64,000 bases of DNA from Oikopleura dioica (lineage: Eukaryota > Chordata > Appendicularia > Copelata > Oikopleuridae), in NCBI GenBank assembly GCA_907165135.1, contig OU015568.1, positions 3,852,501 to 3,916,500 on the forward strand. The letters run 5' to 3'. The position numbers and the translations under genes are program-made. This document shows, piece after piece, positions 34,594 to 43,987 of the stretch (positions are counted from its first letter, which is position 1; each line of letters begins with the position of its first letter). The notes below the pieces were generated by a model, which was given only the letters and a program-made list of their open reading frames with translations, had not been told where the DNA came from and ran no database searches.

Positions 34594-35175
34594 GTTTTAT
34601 CGAGAACTAGAAATTTCTTTAATTTAGTTTTTGAAGAAAAATCTCTCAAAAAATATCTCTTGTAGAAAAATCGAAAGCTTACCTTGTTTTTGGTTATCTA
34701 TTCGACAACTGAAGATCTGCTCCACTCGACGCTGGTTATAAAGGTTGACTTGTTTGCTCATGTGTTGGTTCGTTTCCGATCACGCCACTGCGGCGACAAA
34801 CAAGAACTATTTGTTCTAAGCTTCCGTAGCTCCCAAGAAAAGAAAAACACCAACCCGGCTCAGGCGGGTTCCTCGCTCGCTTAAAGACTTACTGTATTCT
34901 AAGGTACCTTAATTGAGTGCCAAAGTCAAGGTTATTCTCCCACAAGCAAATATAAAGCTAGATATATTCTTATTTGACCAAACCAATTAATCAAAAAACG
35001 GGTTAATCTCGTTTCTTTCGCAATTTCTTTTCCTTGGCAAAAGAAATGAGTGCCTAAGATTCTCATAAAAAAGAATAAAATAATTTATGGGAGGTATTTA
35101 CTTCACGACTGAATGCGCATATCCATGAAGATATCTAAGATATCATATCTTGAACATTGCCAGTTGTAAACGACC
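34594..35175. other. Intergenic, divergent promoters
   Basis: Lies between divergent genes. GC-rich and stem-forming near 34850 (CCCGGCTCAGGCGGG). No gene. Confidence 0.4.
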
Positions 35176-36165
35176 ATGATGGAGACAAAAGAAAGAATTA
35201 AAATTCCAAAACCAAGCAAGAAACAGCTCGTTCCCGCAATTTTGATCGTAATAGGTAAAAACAATTCCTTGTTTTAAAAGCTAAAATTATAATCGTATCA
35301 TTTTCAAAAGTACTCCTCGCAAGTTTTTTCTGCTGGCTTGCGATGTTTGATTTCAACATTGTCGAAAAATCTCACGAAGAATGGGAAACAGCGAGAATCG
35401 AAGAAGCCATCAACCAGAATAAAGAAATGATGAAAAAATTGGCGGATGATTGGGGATTTTTTGATTTCCGGGGTAAGATTTTTACGCAGATTTTATTTAC
35501 AACTTTTCTTTTCAAAGGTGATCATGGTTTTGCTCAACGAGGGGGGCCCTTCCAAGTTTACGACGATTATGCTAAGGAATTCACAATATTTTAATTTTTT
35601 CTCAAATTCGAATACAATAGAATATTGTCAAAAAGCCCCTTCCGTACCGAAAAAATTCGACGTAGCATTGTTTAAGGGAGAAATTAGGAATCCGTCATTT
35701 TCTCCGTCTCCGATTCCCTTTTCAACCTTTGCCTCGTCCTCGACTTCAACGACAACTGTATTCAGCTAATCAATTGATTCGTCACTTTCTTTGATTTCAA
35801 TTAAACATTTAAGCCTCATTCTACAACCTCTACTATGGCTTCGACATCGACCCCGTTGACTAGGACCACAATAACTACACTTTCTTCAACAACAACTCTT
35901 TCCACAATATCATTTGATTCCTTTTCACCATCGACAGCCGGTTCAACAACCTGGCCAACCACGACAACTTTACCTACTACAACAACTCAAACCACAACCA
36001 TGCTTCCCCAAAATATTGCCTGAGTCATCAAACCCAGAGAATACACCAAGAAGCTCGTTTAATGTTATCTTTTCTGGACCCTTGTTTGAAATGTTCAAAA
36101 AATATCTCAGAATACTTGAGCTTTGTTATCATAATAAAATTTCAAGTACGCAAGTCGATCGCTAA
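35176..36165 (+). CDS. Type II membrane protein with Ser/Thr-rich ectodomain
   Basis: Exons 35176-35254 and 35311-35472 give a short basic cytoplasmic N-terminus (KERIKIPKPSKKQ) and a membrane helix (LVPAILIVIVLLASFFCWLA), then a charged segment (EEWETARIEEAINQNKEMMK). Exon 3 starts at 35518 and stops at 35594 unless an earlier donor leads to about 35623, where EYCQKAPSVPKKFDVALF follows. From about 35815 comes a Thr/Ser tract (TTITTLSSTTTLSTIS). A protein-like end (ILPESSNPENTPRSSFNV) is in another frame than the Thr tract, so either a splice was missed or there is a frameshift. Same general design as the duplicated genes downstream. Confidence 0.45.
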
Positions 36166-36301
36166 AGAGCTTATTTTACTTTTGATACGTAGCTTTTACT
36201 CTTTTGAGTTTTCGATAAATATTTCTTAGAGAACCGAAAAATGCAGAAAAGGGCCTAAATCGTTAATTTTTTTATTCAAATTAACAAAAAAATAAGCCCG
36301 A

Positions 36302-37068
36302 ATCAGTCTATTTTCATTTTTCTTTGCTTCATCAAAATCGCATTATCCATCGACTGTTTTTCTTGTGTCTACGTTGAAACTAGCAATTTTACTTTTGGCG
36401 ATGAAAATTGCGCTTTTGGAGAAAACGAGGTAAGTCCTCCCTTTGAGCTCATTTAAATCTGCCTGAAGATTGCTTGGGAAACCTGTGAAGACGACGTTAG
36501 CGGCTGTTTTTCGCTAGAATTAATGGGCAGCATGAATTCTACCTTTTTCGCCAACTCTACTGCCCTAGCTGTTCAGCGAGGGTGCATGCTTCCAGGTACT
36601 GAAAAGACAGTAAGCTTGTTTTTGAGAAAGAATTCTAGATGTTGAATTTTGCGGAGAACAGCTTTTCCGAATGGTGGAGCTAAATCTCATTGACAACATT
36701 GGCGAGGCGTTCGGATTTAACACGACCAGCTTCAACTTGTCCGACCCTTTCCTCTCTGCAAATTTTACTGGTAAATAGAAATAGCTTTGAAGGCACAAAC
36801 AGATGATGTCAATTTGAGAACCAAATATGACTTGCTGTTTCGACGACTTTTGCAATTGCGACTTTTGTCAACAAGTGGGGCTCACTTTGCCGCCAACCAC
36901 GTTGCCTGTTTTTACTACTCAAGGTATTCAGACCATCGAAGTAATAATCGTTAATGAATTCTAGCGACAACAACGTCGCCAGTAACCCTACCTCCTCCTG
37001 TCTTATCTGGCCAGAAAGCTCATTATATATCAATTCTTTTTCTGCTGAAAATTTTTGCTACTTACTAA
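36302..37068 (+). CDS. Ly6/uPAR (LU, three-finger) domain GPI-type protein
   Basis: Exons about 36302-36429, 36469-36595, 36639-36770, 36819-36923 and 36965-37068 join in frame. Hydrophobic IFIFLCFIKIALSI looks like a signal peptide; DCFSCVY opens the domain and MTCCFDDFCN is the CCxxxxCN close typical of LU domains. A Pro/Thr linker (LTLPPTTLPVFTTQ) and a hydrophobic end (ISILFLLKIFATY) suggest GPI attachment. At least three NxT/S sites. No ATG was found in frame before the signal; a short upstream exon or trans-spliced start is likely. The last exon is duplicated at 39273. Surface protein; ligand unknown. Confidence 0.65.
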
Positions 37069-38370
37069 ACAAAAATCCAGACCAAAAGGTTGATAAAGTT
37101 TTTTTATTTTTGATTCTCAATGCTGTTTATTTTTTATTTCAGATTCAGATATAATTTTTTTTTTTACATTTTTCAATTCTTCGATCACAGAATGCAAACT
37201 CCAGGAAATCTACAAATGGTTATTTTTATCGAATAAAGGGTCGAATATTACCTAGCACCCGGATAAGCAAGAACATACTCATTTGGTTTGTAAATCAAAT
37301 TCGATGTCCAGGAAATTCCTGCTGGCACTTCTGGTTGTCCACGGCACCACGAGAAACCTGTTTTTCCTTCTATGTCTTCAGTGAAATTTCGCCCGATGTG
37401 TAAGCTGGTAGAATGATGTCAAAAGGAGAAATGATAATGAACACTTTACCCTTTTACATTATAGGGCGAACCGAAATGAATCCAAGTTTTTTCTTTAAAA
37501 TTTTGATTCCAAAGTTGATACTTTTCGACGAAGCTTTGGTTGAGCTGAAGATATTCGCAATCCGGAGTGACATTGGAATCTAAAATTTTTACTCGACCAA
37601 GCTCATCGAAAACATCATTGTCGCAAATGAATTCTCGGGGGTCGGGAGAAAAATGCTCAAGAACTGGAGGATTTCTGCTCAGAATCATGCACGAATAATT
37701 GAACCGACTTAGATATTCGCCCATCAGGATTTGAACTTCTTTTTCCCTTATTGGAGCCGTAAACTATAAGAATATGATATGAGATACATTTGTAAACAGT
37801 GATTTTTTTCAAGCCTTTTCGAATGTTTCTTGCAGATTCGCGTCATCGAAGTTCGTGTCGTTTCCAAGTTCAATCCAGTAGCTCTCCTCAATCAGACATT
37901 GTGGACTCGTTGCGCGGTTCCACGTAAGTTTTCCGTCTCTTTCCATGCACTTGCTCCTCACATCTTCATAAAAGCCATTTTCAATCAGGAAAGCGTCATA
38001 CTCTTTGTTTCCAATCTCTACCGTTACTGTTATCTCCAGCTTCGTAAAGTTGTCAAAATTCAGCTCGATAGTCTCATCAACTTCCAAGGATCGGTTTCCG
38101 GCAAAAATATGAAGAATGAGTCCGGCAATTAGACTCAACACCGTCAAAATCAAAAGTATTATTGAGCAAAAAATAATTTTTTTCATTTTTGGACTTTCAA
38201 TAACGGGTAGTTGGTAAGTTCTACTTATGTGCTCTCAGCTATTATTAATTGTCAATAAAACTTTTCCAGGCATGGAGAAGGCTTTCATAACCCCATAATA
38301 AAACATATTTAGATAAAAAATCTTCCAGCACGGTATAATATTGGAAAAAGAAAGATGATTTGATTAGGAG
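36945..38370. repeat. Segmental duplication, copy 1
   Basis: Matches 39253-40668 in order and orientation: the last exon of the LU gene, about 150 bp of spacer and the complete minus-strand membrane protein gene with its upstream region (ending AGAAAGATGATTTGATT). Copies differ by substitutions and small indels, so the duplication is not recent. Confidence 0.75.
37248..38186 (-). CDS. Unrecognised type II membrane glycoprotein, copy 1
   Basis: Exons 38186-37815, 37763-37450 and 37404-37248 give 280 aa. N-terminal helix IIFCSIILLILTVLSLIAGL is followed by an ectodomain with Cys and several N-glycosylation sites (FDNFT, NDT, NYS, NQS, NFT). Most conserved with copy 2: SLEVDETIELNFDNFTKL, CEYLQLNQSFVEK and FSWCRGQPEVPAGISWTSNL. 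The pattern WCxGQPxxPAGISW recalls lectin-like or secreted Cys folds, but no family is recognised. Intron 1 has a GC donor (GCTTGA) where copy 2 has GTTGAA. Convergent with the LU gene. Confidence 0.72.
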
Positions 38371-38386
38371 GAATCCTAATTCTTAA

Positions 38387-39069
38387 GGGATCCCCCGTTT
38401 TGGCCATTTTCAACTGGAAATTCAGCCGATTTGGGCTGATGAATTGGGGCGTATAATAGCTCTACGGATAGCCCAGGTGCTATCCGCTATTCTCTAGTAC
38501 AGAGAAGTTTTTGCTCAAGGCAAACCTTCCACTAGGAGGCGTCAAAGTTCGAAAATTTCGAAAAAAGGCCATTTTAGGCCATTTTTGACTCGAAATTCAG
38601 CCGATTTGGGCTGAGATAACCAAGATCTGAAAAAAGATTCAGATAGAAGGAAGCCTTATCTTCAATCTCTAGTACAGAGAACTGATTTTGTCAAGTAATA
38701 AAAAAATTTTCTTAAGAACAACCAAATGTACCCATTTATTGCGTTTTTTAGTGTTTTTTTGCTCTCTAGCGCCAACATAAGGCTGATATTTCCAGTGCGG
38801 TTATAATATTCTTTTTCAGTGCGTTCTAAGCTTTCGATAGACCCCTTATATGTCTTATTTCGATGACATTGAAAAACCGAAAAAAAAATCGATTTTTACG
38901 CAAAGTACAATTTACATGCATTTTCGAAATTTTCGAAGGCTTATATTTTGAGGAAATATCTTCGTAGAGGGGGCATATGATACATCAAAATGATCCTCAG
39001 AACACGAGGAATCTGAAAATATCAAATATAGACTCTTACAAAGCACTTGAAAAAACAGGGGGGGATCCC
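38387..39069. mobile_element. TTAA-flanked DNA element between the duplicates
   Basis: Inverted ends GGGATCCCCC and GGGGGATCCC with TTAA on both sides (38383-38386, 39070-39073). 683 bp, no ORF. Internal short repeats (AATTCAGCCGATTTGGGCTG twice; CTCTAGTACAGAGAA twice). piggyBac-like by its TTAA target. Confidence 0.65.
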
Positions 39070-39084
39070 TTAAGGAGGGGCTAA

Positions 39085-39239
39085 TGTCGAACTGCGATTC
39101 TTCGTTCGCGACAAATTATCATGGAACATCCATGAGAAAAATAAGCCAATCAGAGTCCTTTATTTGGTCTACCTGCCAATCAGTGGCCAGTATTTTTTTC
39201 GGGAAAAAGTTGTCGCAAATGAAGAATCGCGGTTTGACA
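39085..39239. mobile_element. 155-bp miniature inverted-repeat element
   Basis: Ends TGTCGAACTGCGATTCTTCG and its near complement CGAAGAATCGCGGTTTGACA-type sequence (GAAGAATCGCGGTTTGACA). Inner motif AAGCCAATCAGAG. Non-coding. Confidence 0.6.
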
Positions 39240-39272
39240 CTTTCCCGAATGAAGAAATACTATTTAATGAAT

Positions 39273-39340
39273 TCTAGCGACATCAACGTCGCCTGTCTCT
39301 CTGCCTCCTTCTGTCCTATCTGGCCAGAATCTCGCTGAAC
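39273..39340 (+). pseudogene. Truncated copy of the LU gene last exon
   Basis: After TGAATTCTAG the sequence matches the LU last exon: CGACATCAACGTCGCCTGTC reads TSPVSLPPSVLSGQNLAEHF in the ancestral frame, close to TSPVTLPPPVLSGQKAHYIS of the intact gene. No upstream LU exons precede it; miniature elements occupy that side, so it is a dead fragment carried by the duplication. Confidence 0.65.
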
Positions 39341-39526
39341 ATTTTTGCTTTATTAACTAAAAATCCAGGCCGAAGATCAGTAAATTAATAATTTTGAAAT
39401 AATAAACTTATTTGAATGTTTCTTTATTTCGGATTCAGATGAAATACGGCATTTTCAATTCTTTAGTCTCAGAATGCAAACTCCAGCGAATCTATTAATG
39501 TTTTTATCAAAAGAAAAGACAAACAA

Positions 39527-40471
39527 CTACTTTGAACCAGAATAAGCAAGTCTGTACCATCTCTTGTGCTCATCTGGTTTGTAAATCAAATTCGATGTCC
39601 ATGAAATTCCTGCAGGCAATTCTGGTTGCCCAGGGCACCACGAGAAGCCTGTTTGGTCTTCTATGTCTTCGGTGAAATTACTACCGATGTGTAAGCTGTA
39701 AGAATGATATCAAAAGCAGAAATGATAATGAAAACTTTACCCTTTTACAGTAAGGGGCGAACGGAAGTCAATCCAAGTTTTGTTTTTAAAATTTTGATCC
39801 CAAAGTTGATGTTTTTCGACGAAGCTTTGATTCAGCTGAAGGTACTCGCAATCTGGAGAGACGTTGGAATCAACAATTTTTACTCGGCCAAGATCATCGA
39901 GAACATCATCTCGGCAAATAAATTCTCGGGGGTTTAGAGAAATAGGCACAAGAACCGGAGGCGGTCTTCTGAGAATCATGCACGAATGATTAAATCGACT
40001 AAGATATTTGCTCATGATGATTTGTACTTCTTTTTTGTCCATTGGAGCCATAAACTATTTAAATATGGTATTAGACACTTTCACTATGACTTTTTCAACC
40101 TTTTCGAATGTTTCGTTCAAATTCGCATCATCAAACTTCGTGTCATTTCCAAGCTCAATCCAGTGGCTTTTCTCAAACAAACCATCTTTACTCGTTGCCT
40201 TGTTCCACGCGAGTTTTCCGCCTTTTTCCTCACACTCGGTCTTTACATCTTCGAAAGAGCCATCTTCAATCAGGAAAGCGTCGTATTCTTTGTTGCCAAT
40301 CTCTAGCGTTATTGTTTCCGCCAGCTTCGTAAAGTTGTCAAAATTCAGTTCGATGGTCTCATCAACTTCAAGGGATTGATCCTTGGTAAAAATGTAAAAA
40401 ATCGTTCCGGCGATAAGACTCAGCACCGTCATAGTCAAAAGAATCATTGAGCAGAAAACTATTTTCTTCAT
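39527..40471 (-). CDS. Unrecognised type II membrane glycoprotein, copy 2
   Basis: Exons 40471-40100, 40054-39741 and 39695-39527 give 284 aa with the same exon phases as copy 1. Helix IVFCSMILLTMTVLSLIAGT, then SLEVDETIELNFDNFTKL, CEYLQLNQSFVEKHQLW and FSWCPGQPELPAGISW. Ectodomain differences from copy 1 cluster in charged loops; the C-terminus is four residues longer (LAYSGSK). Both copies keep open frames, so both are probably functional. Intron 1 uses a GT donor, unlike copy 1. Confidence 0.72.
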
Positions 40472-40668
40472 TTTCGGACTTTGAATAATGGGTAAGTGGA
40501 CTGTTCTACTTAGAGTTTAAAATATACACTCGGATATCATTTATTGTCAATAAAGCTTTTTCAGGCGTAGAGTAAAAAAGCTTCCATACTCTATAATAAA
40601 ACATACTTGATAAAATTCTGTCAGTATAATAAATATTTATGTAGTAAGAAAGATGATTTGATTCAGAG

Positions 40669-41488
40669 GATGATCATTTTTTGGATTAGCACTTTTGGTA
40701 ATGCAATAAAATGACGTTCGCGCCAACTCACCAAGAGCAAGAACACCCAAGCTTCGATCTTCTCAAAATCGTATGAATTGGCGCAAAGAAGGAAATTAAT
40801 AAATGAGTCCCGGGGCGTCATGACCTTCGATCAATCCCGCTCTTCTTTGTCATCGCTCAGGAGGGGCTCCTTTTCCGCTGTATAGAAAAACAACCAAATT
40901 TGCCGGAGTTCGAAAAGAAAGACGCGTGCTAGAAATAGATTTATAAACATCAAACGGGGCCACAAATCATTATTACGGTTTTTTTATGGCGTCGCTAATC
41001 GGCGCATATTTTACGCCATTATTTCGCTACGTGAGTTTTTGCGCTTTCGCGAAGCGAAAGTGGCTTCTTTTGTCAACACGCAAGCGCTCGAAATTTTTCG
41101 GTTTTCAAGAAAATAGGTGCTCTATTAGATATATCGGTAATACTAAAAGTCAACGATTTTGATCCCTTAAATAACGATTAATAAATTTATATAACCAACA
41201 AAAAATATCAGAATTATGGTTTTCCCCAAAAAGTCACTTTTTCGTGGCTCTTTTTTCGGCATTTTTACTGTCAATTAATCTCGCTTTGATTGAAGTTCAG
41301 CACGAGCAGGACGGAGGTAGCGCTATTTCTCTGGAGAGTATTCGGCGCAGAGGGCCTGGTTAAGATAATCGCACCTAGTCACGTCTCAGCTTTAAAATTA
41401 TCGATACTTTTCCAGTTTTCGCAAAACGAGCTCAGGCCAGAAACAAAGACGGTTTAGATTTTTGATAAAAACAACAACGAGGAGAAAA
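40669..41488. other. Intergenic
   Basis: Contains small inverted repeats (CTTTCGCGAAGCGAAAG near 41043). No gene recognised; probably holds the calponin promoter. Confidence 0.4.
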
Positions 41489-42838
41489 ATGGCTTCAAGA
41501 CCTCAAGGATTCGGATTGACTCGAGAATTGGCGCTCAAAACTGCCGGGAAATATTCTGATTCGGATGAGGTAAGATTTTGCGGAGTAAATTTCCATTGAT
41601 TATATTAATTTTGGTCTCGACTTGTCAAATTAATCTTCTTTCAGTCTGAAATCATCGCCTGGTTCTCCGACCTAGGAATCAGCTCGGGCCCAGATGCCCG
41701 AGGCATGGACGGCTTCCAAGAGTGGCTCAAAGACGGGACAATCTTGTGCGCGTTGATTAACACACTCGCCCCGGGCACTGTCAAAAAGATTCACAACACC
41801 AAAACTGTCAAGCTACAAGTAAGTGCCATTCTGATTCCCTTGCTGATTGGATTGCACTGTTCATTGATTTTTCTCGTCTCTCGTTTTTGTTGCCAATACA
41901 GAGACGTTGTACTGTAACAATGTTATTTTAGGCTCTCCGAATGAACAAAGAATATGAAAACATCTCCTTCTTCCTCGATGGATGCACCAAATATGGACTC
42001 GAAAAATCTGACTTATTCCAGGTAAAATGAGTTTTCATGATCAATGTCAAAATGAGTAAAAAGTTCGAGTTTTTTTGCACATCAAAGGCGGCAAAACTCG
42101 CGCGTCCTGTCATAAAAAGAGTATTTTTATTGTCCGTGACATTTTCTTCTTTTCTTCTCAGACGATTAAGTTACATGTGAATTTATAAGATACCCACCCT
42201 TAAATTATTTTTATTTATAGCTCTACAAGCGTTTTATGTCGCTTTCTTTCTCAAAAAAAAAATGGCTGAAAAGATTGATCTCAGAAAGCCTCTTCAAAAT
42301 TTGACTGTAGCTCGATTCAAAAATCTCCATTTCAGACTGTTGATTTATACGAAGGCTGCAATCTCCCACAAGTCCAAATGACCGTCTTTAAACTCGGCGG
42401 AATGGCCCAAAAGAAGAACTTTGCCGGTCCAGCTATTGGAGTAAAAGTCGCGAACAAAAATGCTAGAAACTTTACCGACGAGCAGCTTCGCCAAGGCCAA
42501 AGCATCATCGGACTCCAGGTAAATTTGAAAACTGTCATTTTCGGTGTTTTTACCGGCAAAGACTGATTATGAGTGATTATGTAATTTGGTGAGCAATTTT
42601 CGCGAGATGAGCGACAAGCTGGTAATTTTTGACGGAAATGAGGATGTTTTTGAAAAGCATGAAACATCACTTTTAGATGGGGACAAACGAAGGCGCCTCT
42701 CAAGCCGGCATGAATCCTTACGGCCAAACCCGCCAAATTTACAACGCAAGGGAAGCTAAAGATCTGGAAAAGAAAGGATATGCTTATGGATCTCGATTCG
42801 CTGGTTCTCTTTCTACTGTCAACTCTGAAAACAACTAA
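41489..42838 (+). CDS. Calponin/transgelin family actin-binding protein
   Basis: Exons 41489-41569, 41645-41818, 41932-42021, 42336-42518 and 42677-42838 give 229 aa. A calponin-homology domain runs from about residue 25 to 130 (WLKDGTILCALINTLAPGTV, ISFFLDGCTKYGLEKSDLFQ, TVDLYEG, MTVFKLGGMAQKKNF). One calponin-like repeat follows: IIGLQMGTNEGASQAGMNPY then GQTRQIYNAR, the typical CLIK sequence. A single repeat fits transgelin/calponin-like muscle proteins of invertebrate chordates and nematode UNC-87 relatives. It binds actin and would act in muscle. AATAAA follows at 42872. Confidence 0.92.
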
Positions 42839-42982
42839 CCATTAAATAGAAACAAATGAAGAAAAACCATCAAATAAATTTTATTCGTGGGTTTGTGAAA
42901 AGATGCAGAAGCAAAGTTAAAAGTCAAAAAAGCAAACGCTACCGAGGAATTGACAGATCTTTTCAACTCGAAGCACATGAAT

Positions 42983-43074
42983 TCAATAGGCGTGATTGGA
43001 TGAGTCCTCGTTGATTTCGAAGTAAGGTGTTGGCGCAAAGAAGGCGGTACCTTTTCGGACGAGAGACGTTTTTT
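42983..43074 (-). CDS. Possible C-terminal exon of an unplaced minus-strand gene
   Basis: Reads RKGTAFFAPTPYFEINEDSS to a stop, after an acceptor GCTGCAAG, and AATAAA on the minus strand lies about 100 bp on. Upstream exons on the minus strand were not found. It lies convergent with calponin. Tentative. Confidence 0.3.
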
Positions 43075-43132
43075 CTTGCAGCGTCAAGATTTTACTTCAT
43101 TTTCTTCTTCCTAGAAAATTAGCGGCTCAGCT

Positions 43133-43454
43133 TTGACGAGTTCTTTTTTAGAGACGATTTTAACACTGTGGAGAAAATTCTGTTCTGGTTGCTGGAAAGG
43201 TCGAAAGAAAAATATCACTTGCATAAAAGATCTTGAAGCAAAATGGAAGCAATTAGGAAGATCAACCTCAACACGGCCCGCCTATTCTTCAGATCATCAA
43301 ATCTTCAACCGCGGCGCAGGTACCTGAAGATCCAAGCCCCCGCCGTCTTGCCGACACTTCCTGCACCTTTACCAGCTGCCCTCCCTGAATATAACTTTCG
43401 CGGATTTCCGAGAAATCATCAAACCAAACAATTAAGAAACAAACAAATCAGAAA
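43133..43454 (+). CDS. Open stretches of uncertain coding status
   Basis: Several frames are open. One from ATG 43243 reads LNTARLFFRSSNLQPRRR and a Pro/Ala stretch (LPTLPAPLPAALPEYNF), and its stop overlaps the start of the next ORF (ATGA). Could be an upstream exon or 5' leader of the coiled-coil gene. Confidence 0.25.
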
Positions 43455-43757
43455 ATGAAATTTCTCAGGAAAATCTTCTCTTCCAAGAAATCCTCGAAGA
43501 AAACAACCGAGACGGAGAAAAACTTGAAAATCCTCTGCCTCAAGCAGCAAGAAGAGCTCCTCAAAATGCGAGAGGAAATGGAAGCTCTTCAAGAAAAATA
43601 CAATCGAGTCAATAAGCGAATTTTCAAAGCCAATGCTCCAGTAAGAAGACGAACTTTTCCAGAAGAGAATAGTTCTAAAAGTGAGATTAATCATCTTCCG
43701 AAAGCAATCAGAGCTAGAAATTCTGCACCACCTCATTTTTCTTCCGATTTTTTGTAA
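43455..43757 (+). CDS. Small basic coiled-coil protein
   Basis: 100 aa from ATG 43455. Basic N-terminus (KFLRKIFSSKKSSKKT) then a heptad-like stretch (LKQQEELLKMREEMEALQEK) of about 35 residues, followed by a basic Ser/Pro tail. AATAAA lies 30 bp past the stop. No family recognised; upstream exons possible. Confidence 0.5.
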   Translation: MKFLRKIFSSKKSSKKTTETEKNLKILCLKQQEELLKMREEMEALQEKYNRVNKRIFKANAPVRRRTFPEENSSKSEINHLPKAIRARNSAPPHFSSDFL

Positions 43758-43987
43758 AATTAGTCTTTTTTGTACATTTTGTTTAATAAAAAAAATTCTT
43801 CGATGAACTTTTTTCTTTCAGTGTCGCAGATTCAAAGTTCTTCCTCTAGCGCCTGGCTTCCAGCGCGGAGGACTTTTCATTTTCCCAGAGGACCTCGATG
43901 AACCAAAAAAATTAGAGGAATCGCATTTTTATTTATTTTGACTTGATCTGAACTGATATTCAGTTTTGCAGAGATTATAATTTCAGA

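Larger units (their letters stand above)
39253..40668. repeat. Segmental duplication, copy 2
   Basis: Second copy of the 36945-38370 unit; about 2.3 kb further on, separated by the elements at 38387-39239. Confidence 0.75.

Noticed and set aside
38387-39069. Autonomous transposon
   Set aside because: No ORF of useful length between the inverted ends; only a non-autonomous element is supported.
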